The position numbers were made by a program, and so were the translations under genes. The notes below the pieces were generated by a model, which did no database searches, had not been told where the DNA came from, and saw only the letters and a list, made by a program, of their open reading frames with translations. Source: Bacillota bacterium (GTDB taxonomy: Bacteria; Bacillota_B; Desulfitobacteriia; Desulfitobacteriales; Desulfitobacteriaceae). From it: DNA of 7,806 bases. Positions 1-6,708 of the stretch are shown here, piece after piece (within the stretch, counting starts at the first letter, position 1; each line of letters opens with the position of its first letter). Location of the stretch: NCBI GenBank assembly GCA_021779415.1, contig JAJYAS010000142.1:1-7806 (forward strand). The letters are read 5' to 3'.

Positions 1-5
1 CCCTT

Positions 6-20
6 GGGCTGGGCTGGGCT
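6..20. repeat. GGGCT x3 short tandem repeat
   Basis: Three perfect tandem copies of the pentamer GGGCT sit at the left edge. No gene can be assigned to positions 1-95. A plus frame (3-113) and a minus frame are both open there, and neither has a convincing start. The tract may be a slippage-prone sequence or part of a gene cut by the window edge. Confidence 0.7.
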
Positions 21-97
21 GTGCAGTATACACCATTACATCCGGAGTATTTCCAAATACCTGATCTAAATCTATACTACCACTGCCCTCCAAATTG

Positions 98-106
98 TGA
101 TATAAT
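98..106 (+). promoter_or_regulatory. Extended -10 promoter for the riboswitch-transporter transcript
   Basis: A perfect TATAAT hexamer at 101-106 is preceded by TG plus one base (98-100), the extended -10 signature. It lies about 16 bases before the first base of the FMN aptamer, so transcription would start near 112-114, just before the riboswitch. No good -35 hexamer is visible 17 bases upstream, which is acceptable for extended -10 promoters. Confidence 0.6.
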
Positions 107-121
107 TTATTAACTGAATAT

Positions 122-267
122 GAACCTTCGGGGCAGGGTGAAACTCCCTACCGGCGGTGACGATTGCCCGTGCAATCCAGCCCGCGACTCGGTGAAGCAA
201 TATTGTTGCATCGATTGACTTGGTGAAATTCCAAGGCCGACGGTATAGTCCGGATGAGAGAAGGAAC
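122..267 (+). promoter_or_regulatory. FMN riboswitch (RFN element)
   Basis: This is the conserved aptamer that binds flavin mononucleotide. The diagnostic blocks appear in order: CCTTCGGGGCAGGGTGAAA at the 5' side (from 125), CCGGCGGTGA (from about 151), a variable arm, then TTGGTGAAATTCC, CCGACGGTATAGTCCGGATG and the closing GAGAGAAGG. Helix P1 pairs CCTTC (125-129) with GAAGG (260-264). The variable arm (about 170-215) can fold on its own. Immediately downstream, AACAGGG (268-274) can pair with CCCTGTT (294-300), and an intrinsic terminator follows at 311-338. The layout fits transcriptional attenuation: FMN binding favours termination and lowers expression of the transporter. The regulatory direction is inferred from known RFN elements upstream of flavin genes. 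Confidence 0.95.
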
Positions 268-310
268 AACAGGGTTAGACTAAGCTGTCTTCGCCCTGTT
301 CAATTTGCCG

Positions 311-338
311 CCTCGAGAAATGCCTCGAGGTGTTTTTT
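311..338 (+). terminator. Riboswitch-associated intrinsic terminator
   Basis: CCTCGAG (311-317) pairs perfectly with CTCGAGG (324-330) around a 6-base loop, and a T6 run follows at 333-338. It lies between the FMN aptamer and the transporter gene, so it is the likely expression platform of the riboswitch. A further hairpin, 268-274 with 294-300, sits between aptamer and terminator. I could not identify a clear antiterminator pairing by eye. Confidence 0.85.
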
Positions 339-415
339 ATGCATACTGTTTCTTTCCACCCATTAAGGAGGTTCAAGTTCAATTCAAATAATAGATCAGT
401 ATGGAGGGTTTTAAA

Positions 416-1375
416 TTGGTACAGAAAAAACAAACGTCCCAGTTTGGCATCTGGTGGATCGCCTTTGGTGCCGCTATGTGGGGACTCGACGGTGTCTTTA
501 TCGTGACATTGCTAAATTATGTGACATCTTCCCAGATTGTTTGGTTAGAGCACATGTTGTTGTTATTCTTCGCAATACCCATACTCGTCATGAAGCGCCA
601 TGAGCTCAAGAGCCTGAATCTCGGCGATTGGTTAGCCATCCTGTTCATTGCTTGGGGTGGATCCGCTCTGGCATCCATCCTGTTTACAGCTGGATTTACA
701 CATGGCAATCCGAACGTCGTACTTATCCTGCAAAAGGTACAGCCCGTTTTCACGGTTCTGCTCGCTGCCTGGATACTTAAAGAACGCATAGTGAAACAGT
801 TTTGGTATTTATTGGTCTTGGTACTCATCGGTGCCTACCTACTTACCTTCGGCTTACACATTCCGGCTACCGGCGGCAGCACTCAGCTTATGGGATCGTT
901 ATATGCCATCGGAGCCGCGGCTCTATGGGGCGGTTCGACTGTCATGGGCAAGCGCCTCGTCGGCAAAGTATCGTTTACTACGGTCACGGCACTAAGATTT
1001 TCTGTTGCGCTACCTCTGTTGACCCTCATTATCTTAGTACAACACCCGAACTGGAGCACCCTCGGCCAGGCCCTAGGCTTAGTACCGGTTTGGGCGAATC
1101 TACTATTTCAAACCCTCGTACCAAGTCTTTTGAGTCTCCTGATGTATTATCGAGGGTTGGATGGTGTCAAGGCCTCTCATGCAACTATTGCCGAACTCGC
1201 TTTCCCAGCAACTGGCTTACTCCTCAACTGGCTTATCTTACACCAAACCATCGACCTTGGCCAATGGATCGGTTTCGCTATTATTTGGCTGGCCGTGTTG
1301 CATTTGTCGCGGTTGCGAAATGAACCAGCGGCACTGGAGATGGCCGCCCCCCATCCCACAGATGTAGCTTGCTAA
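416..1375 (+). CDS. EamA/DMT-family transporter under FMN riboswitch control (candidate flavin importer, ImpX-like)
   Basis: This is an inner-membrane carrier of the drug/metabolite transporter superfamily with two EamA repeats and about ten hydrophobic helices. The first half begins around FGIWWIAFGAAMWG, and the second around LMGSLYAIGAAALWGG. The family-typical stretch LQKVQPVFTVLLAAWILKER closes the first repeat. The frame opens at ATG 401, but that codon has no Shine-Dalgarno at a usable distance. GGAGGG at 403-408 lies 7 bases before TTG 416, so I prefer TTG, giving 319 residues, normal for the family. An unused AAGGAGG at 365-371 has no start codon in range. Substrate is inferred: an RFN element upstream of a DMT gene is the arrangement described for ImpX in Desulfitobacterium and Fusobacterium, proposed to move riboflavin or a related compound. 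The family alone does not reveal the substrate. The gene is monocistronic and converges on ligD. Confidence 0.9.
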   Translation: MVQKKQTSQFGIWWIAFGAAMWGLDGVFIVTLLNYVTSSQIVWLEHMLLLFFAIPILVMKRHELKSLNLGDWLAILFIAWGGSALASILFTAGFTHGNPNVVLILQKVQPVFTVLLAAWILKERIVKQFWYLLVLVLIGAYLLTFGLHIPATGGSTQLMGSLYAIGAAALWGGSTVMGKRLVGKVSFTTVTALRFSVALPLLTLIILVQHPNWSTLGQALGLVPVWANLLFQTLVPSLLSLLMYYRGLDGVKASHATIAELAFPATGLLLNWLILHQTIDLGQWIGFAIIWLAVLHLSRLRNEPAALEMAAPHPTDVAC

Positions 1376-1483
1376 TTACCATCATTCTCCAAAGCACCTG
1401 TCGGGGATAAATAGTTAAGTTAAATAAGGTACTAAAACTTAATATTCTCACCATTTAACAGTCTTTCTAATTGAGGGTTTTGT

Positions 1484-4018
1484 TCATTTAAGCTGCTGAT
1501 TATTCCGGAAAAAATCTTGCCAAGGATCATCGCCACCGATCCTCCGGAGCGCCTCCGCCATATTGACACCGTCAGGAGCTACCGCGTCCAGTTCAGCCCA
1601 CGCGATGGGCATGGACACCCCGGCCCCTTTCCTCGCTCTCAGGGAATAGGGGGCAATGCTGGTAGCACCTCTGCCGTTGCGAATCCAGTCGATGAAGATC
1701 TTATTGGTACGCTTGGCCTTTCTTACATTGCTAGTGTAGCGATCTGGCCACTTCTGCTCCATCACTTCGGCGACGCGCCTGGCAAAATCGTGAAACCTAT
1801 CCCAGGCCACGGCAGGTTTTAAAGGGACGACCACATGGTAGCCTTTGCCGCCGCTGGTCTTGAGGTAGGAGTTTAGGGAAAGTTCGGAAAGAATATTTTT
1901 CACATCCCGTACACCCTGGCGCACCCTGCTCAGGTCCATTCCTTCATCTGGATCCAGATCAAAGACCATCATATCAGGCGTTTCCAGCTGTTCCACGCAG
2001 CTTCCCCAGATATGAAATTCCAGGGTGCCCATTTGTGCTTCGGCGATTAGCCCGGATGGGTTCTCAATATAGAAGTAGTCTTCCATTTCTCCGTCACCGG
2101 TGGAAATAGGGATGGTGACGATTCCTTTACTGCCCGGACCGGGATGCTTTTTATAGAAGCAAGTCTGGGAGATGCCATTGGGACAGCGCACAATGCTGAG
2201 AACCCTGTGGCTCACATAGGGCAGCATGCGCTCTGCCACCTGGGCGTAATACCTGATCACATCCACTTTAGTGATTTCCGAGTCGGCAAAGATCACCTTA
2301 TCCGGGTTGCTGATCTTGATTCCTTCAATGATGATACCGTTGGTGTTTACTTCCACAACTCTCTCCGTTTCTTTAGCAACTGATGGAAGCTTTGGTTCCT
2401 CATCTGCGTTTTCCTTTTTAATATCCCTAGGATTCTTATCCGTCCGCAGGCCTTTGAAGCTGGCCTGCCTTAAGAGATGATCTGCGGTCCATTCGGCAAA
2501 TTTAATTTCCGCGACCAGTTCAGGTTCAAGCCAAGTGATCTTTTCCTTCGACCTGGGCTTGGGCGCGAGTTGGAAAGGAGGCTCCATTCTCTGTAGGCCC
2601 GCAAATTTTACCTCCAGCTCTTTCATGTCGGCTTCGCTTAAGCCCGTGCCGGCACGTCCGGCATAGACAAATTCCCCGCCTGCATAGACGCCAAGGAGCA
2701 GGGAACTTACTCCGCTCGTTTTTCTATCGGAAAGCGTATATCCACCGATGACGAATTCCTGCCTTTTATCGCATTTAAATTTGATCCAATCGCCGTTTCT
2801 TGCTCCGCTGTAGACAGAATCGGCTTTTTTGCCGACGATCCCTTCCATGCCTGCCTCACAGGCCGCGCGGAAACTTTCCTTGCCGTTTCCTCTCACATGC
2901 CGGCTGTAGTGGAGGTTTTGGGGGGCATTCTGCAGCAAAGCTTCCAGGGTTCCCTTCCTATCAATCAGGCGCTGTCCCCGTAGGTCCGCTCCATCCAAGG
3001 CCAGGAGATCAAAGACGATATAGGTGAGGTTTGGGACCTGGGGATTTTTCAGATAGTTCTGCAGTGCCTGAAAATCCGTCTTGCCTGCTGCGTCGGTGAT
3101 GGCCATTTCGCCGTCCAGGATCATCGCCCTACCGCCGGCCCATTCAACAAGGGAAGAGGCGACATCCTGGAACCGCTTTGTATAATCATTGCCGTTCCTA
3201 GTGATAAGCCGGACGCTGTTGCCTTCAATATAGGCCAGTATCCTGTAGCCGTCGTATTTCAACTCATAAAGCCAATCCTCACCCTTGGGAGCCGTATGGA
3301 CTAATTGAGCCAGCTGCACACCGGTACTGCTGAAGGGGTTGCTCGTGATCTTTTCGTCTTCCCCTTCTTCAATTTCCATCATGGAGCGTCCGGTTCTGAT
3401 GCTGGTGGTAAATTCAGAAATCCCGTCGGCAGTTTTGGCATACTCATCTTTTTCTTTAAGTAACAGCCAGTCTTCCTGCTTCTCGCCTGCTTTCCTTTTC
3501 AAACGCACCAGAGCCCACTTGCCCTTCAGCCTGCGTCCTTTCAGAACAAACTTCAGCACACCTGCACCGAGTCCGTCAGCCACATCACCGTAAGGTTCCC
3601 AGCAGCCTTCATCCCAGAGCATGACCACACCTCCGCCATATTCCCCTTTGGGAATCGTCCCCTCAAAGTTCCTGTATTCCAGAGGATGCTCCTCCACCCG
3701 TACGGAAAGCCTCTTGTCCCGAGTATCATAGGAAGGGCCTTTGGGTACTGCCCAACTCAACAGAGCTCCCTCCCATTCCAGTCGGAAATCGTAGTGATCT
3801 CTACGGGCTATATGGTGCTGAACCACATACCTCAGACCCTCCTGGGCAACTTCTGTTATCCCTTCCGGTTCTAAGGTTCTGGCAAAATTCCTTTTTTGGT
3901 TGTACCCGTTGAGTTTTGCGGTCATTTTATTACCCCGGTTCCTTCGCTTTTTGCTCTTCTCCACGCTGCCTTTAAAGGACTCCATAAAGTCGATCACTTT
4001 ACGTTTACTAGGGGACAA
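1484..4018 (-). CDS. ligD: Multifunctional ATP-dependent DNA ligase LigD (PE-LIG-POL), non-homologous end joining
   Basis: LigD processes and seals double-strand breaks with Ku. Three domains are visible in the Pseudomonas order. The 3'-phosphoesterase domain (about 50-190) has H69, H75, D77, R79, H111 and Y115 at the spacing of the known active site. The ligase (about 230-520) has nucleophile K254 in ELKYDGYR, DGEM (302-305), EGIVGKK (392-398) and WIKFK (411-415), followed by an OB fold. The archaeo-eukaryotic-primase-type polymerase (about 565-844) has metal ligands D687 and D689 in DLDPDEG and D777 in FIDWIR, plus H669, S722 and H728. At 844 residues it is full length. The start is TTG at 4018, with GAGG (4025-4028) 6 bases upstream. 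ATG at residue 32 is an alternative, and the first 31 residues are very basic. No Ku gene lies beside it. The gene looks intact and functional. Confidence 0.95.
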   Translation of the reverse strand: MSPSKRKVIDFMESFKGSVEKSKKRRNRGNKMTAKLNGYNQKRNFARTLEPEGITEVAQEGLRYVVQHHIARRDHYDFRLEWEGALLSWAVPKGPSYDTRDKRLSVRVEEHPLEYRNFEGTIPKGEYGGGVVMLWDEGCWEPYGDVADGLGAGVLKFVLKGRRLKGKWALVRLKRKAGEKQEDWLLLKEKDEYAKTADGISEFTTSIRTGRSMMEIEEGEDEKITSNPFSSTGVQLAQLVHTAPKGEDWLYELKYDGYRILAYIEGNSVRLITRNGNDYTKRFQDVASSLVEWAGGRAMILDGEMAITDAAGKTDFQALQNYLKNPQVPNLTYIVFDLLALDGADLRGQRLIDRKGTLEALLQNAPQNLHYSRHVRGNGKESFRAACEAGMEGIVGKKADSVYSGARNGDWIKFKCDKRQEFVIGGYTLSDRKTSGVSSLLLGVYAGGEFVYAGRAGTGLSEADMKELEVKFAGLQRMEPPFQLAPKPRSKEKITWLEPELVAEIKFAEWTADHLLRQASFKGLRTDKNPRDIKKENADEEPKLPSVAKETERVVEVNTNGIIIEGIKISNPDKVIFADSEITKVDVIRYYAQVAERMLPYVSHRVLSIVRCPNGISQTCFYKKHPGPGSKGIVTIPISTGDGEMEDYFYIENPSGLIAEAQMGTLEFHIWGSCVEQLETPDMMVFDLDPDEGMDLSRVRQGVRDVKNILSELSLNSYLKTSGGKGYHVVVPLKPAVAWDRFHDFARRVAEVMEQKWPDRYTSNVRKAKRTNKIFIDWIRNGRGATSIAPYSLRARKGAGVSMPIAWAELDAVAPDGVNMAEALRRIGGDDPWQDFFRNNQQLK

Positions 4019-4105
4019 GCGAAACCTCGGTCCGCGGAGACGACCTCCTTGCCGATTTACACTCCATCATTGTGAAAACACTTCAGAGCTATTGTTTCCT
4101 GATGA

Positions 4106-4111
4106 ATTATA
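4106..4111 (-). promoter_or_regulatory. Possible -10 box for ligD
   Basis: A perfect TATAAT reads leftward here, about 88 bases before the ligD TTG start. No convincing -35 hexamer lies 16-18 bases further upstream. The leader would contain an unused AAGGAGG (4044-4050) that can be closed into a small GGAG/CTCC hairpin. Confidence 0.3.
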
Positions 4112-4361
4112 AATATCCTGTTGTCATACCATTTTGCCATCAAGCCTGTTATCGGAATATCCCTCTTTTTTCTGGTATTTCTTATAAAAAACGTACTGAT
4201 AGCCTCCTATTATTCTTTACTGACAAAACTGGGCTTGTTCCTTGAGTTCCAGACAGTTCATACCATTAGCTCTTGTATACGAAGCGCGGTTCATTGAATA
4301 ATTCATAGACTTTCTTTCCTTCGCTTAGCGACACCGTGTGTGTAATATCACGTAGAACAGC
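4112..4361. other. Intergenic stretch with no convincing gene
   Basis: The whole gap between ligD and the SIMPL gene's terminator is without a recognisable gene. On the minus strand a 29-codon frame begins with ATG after GAAGGAAAG. An overlapping second frame is open from an ATG inside the terminator loop, passes through VLRDITHTVSLSEGKK and ends in FVYKS. Both are too short to call, though the second reads like protein and could be the tail of a lost gene. I see no RNA gene or repeat. Confidence 0.4.
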
Positions 4362-4396
4362 AAAATGCGAGGACCTCATCGAGGGCCTCGCATTTT
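4362..4396 (-). terminator. Intrinsic terminator of the SIMPL-domain gene
   Basis: An 11-bp perfect stem pairs AAAATGCGAGG (4362-4372) with CCTCGCATTTT (4386-4396). Inside it a further CCTC/GAGG pairing closes a 3-base loop. The outer A/T pairs give a T4 run on either strand, so it could work in both directions. It lies 37 bases after the stop codon of the minus-strand SIMPL gene, where a terminator is expected. Confidence 0.85.
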
Positions 4397-4433
4397 ATTA
4401 CGAACAAAAGGCTTCCAGCGACCGCTGGATTAC

Positions 4434-5150
4434 TTATTGCTGTACAAAATAGGATATATTTACTGTTGCCGAAATAATAATTTTATCTGGATTTTGCGGC
4501 TGAGGTACAGCGGTTCCTGAAACGCTATCTTGTCTCACATAAGGATGAACATTTGAATCTGAGCTGAAGTCTATTCTCAGAGAATTTAATTTATCCAGCT
4601 TAACCCCTATAGCATCTGCACTATATTGAATATTTTGCTTCGCGTCAGCGATAGCCTCAGAAATCAGCTGCTCCTTGTATTTTGCGGTATCCTGAACAGA
4701 ATAGTTTACTGAATTTACGTTAACTTCGTTAATACCAGCCAGTTTGCCAAGAATTTCCTCTACTTTATCCACTTGAGTAAGCTTAACTTCCAGACCGCTG
4801 TTCGTTGAATATACGGTAACTTCACTGGCATTCTTGTCGCCATTGGTCTTAGTGTAAGAATAGGTAGAGTAGTTCGTCGTTTTAATACTATCTTTTCTAA
4901 TTCCTTCGCTTACGAGCAGGTCTATGGCCTGGCTTACGGCAGCTGCATTTTTTCCTTGAGCTAATGCGCTGGTACTCTCTTCAGTTCTAACGGTCAGACT
5001 AAGTTGAACAGCGTCCGGATCCACGTTCATTGAACTGCTGGCCGAAGTCTCAATAACGCCGGCTTGGGGCAGCTCCGCTGCCCAGGTATTTTGGGCTAAT
5101 AGTAAGGTTATCGCTAGTACACTCAGCAAAATTTTTAAACTCTTTTTCAC
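4434..5150 (-). CDS. Exported SIMPL-domain (DUF541) protein
   Basis: This is a secreted or surface-attached protein of the SIMPL family, whose best-known bacterial members are linked to oxidative-stress tolerance or have no assigned role. From the chosen start, residues 1-24 form a signal peptide (MKKSLKILLSVLAITLLLAQ, then a TWA-A cleavage site). There is no lipobox cysteine. The rest is one SIMPL domain: the early SASSSMNVDPDAVQLSLTV strand, the helix with NAAAVSQAIDLL, the RKDSIKTTNYSTYSY strand, a central VNSVNYSVQD strand, the conserved long helix AIADAKQNIQYSADAIG, and a C-terminal strand ending SYFVQQ. The start is GTG 5150, 6 bases after AAGGAGAG (5157-5164). An upstream ATG at 5183 would add 11 polar residues before the signal peptide and has no such site. 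The resulting 238 residues match the family. It is transcribed alone and has its own terminator. Confidence 0.9.
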   Translation of the reverse strand: MKKSLKILLSVLAITLLLAQNTWAAELPQAGVIETSASSSMNVDPDAVQLSLTVRTEESTSALAQGKNAAAVSQAIDLLVSEGIRKDSIKTTNYSTYSYTKTNGDKNASEVTVYSTNSGLEVKLTQVDKVEEILGKLAGINEVNVNSVNYSVQDTAKYKEQLISEAIADAKQNIQYSADAIGVKLDKLNSLRIDFSSDSNVHPYVRQDSVSGTAVPQPQNPDKIIISATVNISYFVQQ

Positions 5151-5430
5151 AATCAACTCTCCTTCACTGTTTGATTGCTGCACTCTGGCAGGGTAATCCT
5201 GTAATTATTCCGTACACGTAGGATTATTGAAAAAAATCGCAAATAGGATCCCTCATGTCACTCATTGTACCTTCCCCTACCAACCTGGTATTCTACCAGA
5301 ATCTTGGGAAGACTCAGCTGAATCAAGAGACTGAGTATCTTTTATATTCCTTTTCAAGCTAAGGCCCTGCTATCCGGGGGGGCAGCTTAAGATGTCTGAT
5401 TCTGAGGTTAGCACGTAGTTGAGATCTGTT
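5151..5430. other. Intergenic region with short inverted repeats
   Basis: No sizeable gene lies between the nitroreductase and SIMPL genes. Visible structure includes CTGGTA/TACCAG (5285-5290 with 5294-5299) and ACTCAG/CTGAGT (5312-5317 with 5331-5336). There is also a G7 run at 5376-5382 inside an AAGCT/AGCTT-bounded segment. None is followed by a clean T-run on the minus strand, so a nitroreductase terminator is not clear. A 13-codon minus-strand frame (5224-5265) follows GGGGAAGG and may be a leader peptide for the SIMPL transcript or chance. Confidence 0.45.
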
Positions 5431-6006
5431 TTATAAATTATAAATTAAGTCATCCAGAGCACGTTTAGGCACATGATGAATTCCTTGTTGATCTCTCCAA
5501 TATTTTACGTCCCCGGATTCATCTAATTTCTCTATGGCCACCACTTCTTTTGGTTTCCCCAAGGCAATCACAGTTACGATTTCTAAATGATCTGGTAAGC
5601 TTAGTTCTTGAGCTAGACTAACACGATTGATTGCGTCGAATTGGCATCCACCCAATCCTTGTTCGGTTGCCCCCAACAAGATGCTCTGTACAGCAATCCC
5701 ATGATCCCAAAAGAAACCTTTACTAATCTTCCGATCATGAAGCACGACTACATAGGCACTAGGTTTTTCCCCTTCTTCTGGCCCGTTCCAATCTTTAAGG
5801 TAACCGGCCCATTTTAAGGTTTTAAAAATTCGTTCGTTTGTTGCGGGCGTCTGAGATAAAAGATACTTTAAAGACTGAAGGTTCCCACCCGACGAAGAAA
5901 GCCTCGCCAGATCGATCAATTCCCTTATGGTTTCGATACTTACCTCTACCTCTTGATAAAATCGGCGATAGGTCCGGTTTTTTTCAATTAACTCACGTAT
6001 CTTCAT
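5431..6006 (-). CDS. Nitroreductase-family FMN-dependent oxidoreductase
   Basis: This is a soluble flavoprotein of the nitroreductase superfamily, which uses FMN and NAD(P)H. The physiological substrate cannot be read from the sequence. The phosphate-binding start NRTYRRF (residues 10-16) corresponds to the usual RRSIRKF-type motif. SSGGNLQSLKYLL (38-50) is the family's PSGGNLQPW-type segment. DHGIAVQSILLGATEQGLGGCQF (101-123) is the central helix and dimer-interface segment, and IVTVIALGKPKE (143-154) is the final strand. I use ATG 6006, 9 bases after GGAAGG (6016-6021), giving 191 residues, a normal size. A TTG at 6042 extends the frame but lacks a ribosome site. The gene follows the helicase relic on the same strand, but that relic is dead, so a separate promoter is likely. 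FMN use links it loosely to the riboswitch-controlled transporter; nothing more connects them. Confidence 0.9.
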   Translation of the reverse strand: MKIRELIEKNRTYRRFYQEVEVSIETIRELIDLARLSSSGGNLQSLKYLLSQTPATNERIFKTLKWAGYLKDWNGPEEGEKPSAYVVVLHDRKISKGFFWDHGIAVQSILLGATEQGLGGCQFDAINRVSLAQELSLPDHLEIVTVIALGKPKEVVAIEKLDESGDVKYWRDQQGIHHVPKRALDDLIYNL

Positions 6007-6031
6007 ACGATTCATCCTTCCATTTTGTAAT

Positions 6032-6374
6032 CTACGCCCCAATGCGTTTATAGGTATATTTTGAGGACAAACGAGCTACAACATACTCCTCCGTCTTATA
6101 CTCTTTGATGTTAAACATCCTATGTAAGGATAAACAATACTTCAGTTTTTGGACTGTCCCAACCTTCATTCAAAAGATCGATTTCTATAGCAATTTTTAA
6201 GTTCTCACTTTCCAGAGCAAAGTCAATGGAGCGCCTGTTGCCATAAATGTCGGTGAATGGATACTGGAGAAAAAGATATTGTGATTTATCTGGGCCAAAG
6301 GTGTCACAAAACAGCTCAACAAATAGATCTTCGGCAACACTGCCAAGACTTCCCTTCTGCTTGATAACTGTCAT
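6032..6374 (-). pseudogene. Relic of a nuclease-helicase fusion (DEAD/DEAH-type), internally deleted
   Basis: Three pieces of what looks like one large protein are collapsed into about 340 bases. Piece 1 starts at ATG 6374, with AAGGGG 8 bases upstream. It runs about 66 residues, with YPFTDIYGNRRSIDFALESE and then KIAIEID, resembling the N-terminal PD-(D/E)XK/DUF559-like part of some DEAD-box proteins. Directly after ID comes LLNEGWDSPKTEVLF, which matches the late helicase block of superfamily 2 enzymes (the NEGWD...EVL region that precedes the ARPT and QQLGRG motifs). That frame stops at 6123. From 6118 a shifted frame reads FNIKEYKTEEYVVA, which resembles sequence further toward the C-terminus of the same helicases. 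Walker A, DEAD and the QxxGR block are missing. I infer at least two internal deletions. Family identity is from memory of motifs, not a search. Confidence 0.65.
6053..6081 (-). promoter_or_regulatory. Weak promoter candidate for the nitroreductase gene
   Basis: On the minus strand TTGTAG (6076-6081) and TATACC (6053-6058) are 17 bases apart, and the nitroreductase start follows about 47 bases later. The match to consensus is modest. The site lies inside the tail of the helicase relic, consistent with a promoter needed once the upstream genes died. Confidence 0.25.
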
Positions 6375-6378
6375 ATAT

Positions 6379-6708
6379 TCAACCCCTTGGACCATCGATA
6401 ACTTCTTTAAAAAATAGCTTTGATTTAAAAGCACCCTTTTCATTCACTTTTTGCTTCTTGATCAATTCGAACTCTTCTAAGGAGACGTTCTTATAGTCCA
6501 AGATCGCATATACAATTTCAACTAAGTCCGCCATTTCTTCAATACTCTGGCTCTCTAGATATTCCTGAAGTTCTTCACCCAATTCTGCGTTTAATAATTC
6601 TAGGTATTCCTTACCGGAAACCTCTTCAAAGACAGCCTGTTTTCCACTTTGTTCGATAATTTGGGGTATTCAATCACGAATTAGTTAATTGTAGACCTTT
6701 ACGCTCAT
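6379..6708 (-). pseudogene. MazG-like / phosphoribosyl-ATP pyrophosphohydrolase-like protein, broken by two stops
   Basis: Members of this small all-alpha NTP pyrophosphatase family hydrolyse nucleoside triphosphates. Read from ATG 6708, the frame gives KVYN, stop, LIRD, stop, IPQIIEQSGKQAVFEEVSG, then KEYLELLNAELGEELQEYLE and IEEMADLVEIVYAILDYKNV, ending IDGPRG at 6379. Intact relatives begin KVYNKLVRDKIPEII, so TAA (6685-6687) and TGA (6670-6672) each replace a conserved lysine. The EELxE and EMADLxEI metal-binding region downstream is intact. An internal ATG at 6582 could still yield a 67-residue fragment, but that would lack the first helix. The stop lies 4 bases before the helicase relic's ATG, so the two were probably one operon. 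Confidence 0.8.

Noticed and set aside
72..269. 65-residue minus-strand open frame
   Set aside because: It lies entirely antisense to the FMN aptamer, whose conserved RNA explains the sequence.
802..1323. 173-residue plus-strand frame inside the transporter gene
   Set aside because: It overlaps the transporter in another frame, has no family resemblance and lacks membrane segments, while the transporter frame is strongly conserved in type.
1517..4112. Plus-strand frames across ligD, up to 101 residues
   Set aside because: They are antisense shadows of ligD, whose catalytic residues fix the true frame.
4362..4396. Long palindrome as an operator or recombination site
   Set aside because: Its position just after a gene stop and its flanking A/T pairs fit a terminator, and there is no second copy or integrase nearby.
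5312..5336. ACTCAG/CTGAGT inverted repeat as the nitroreductase terminator
   Set aside because: On the minus strand the stem is followed by CTTCCC rather than a T-run, and it lies about 95 bases past the stop.
6670..6672. TGA in the MazG-like frame as a selenocysteine or recoded codon
   Set aside because: The position normally holds lysine, a TAA stop lies five codons earlier, and no supporting stem-loop is evident. Simple decay is the better reading.
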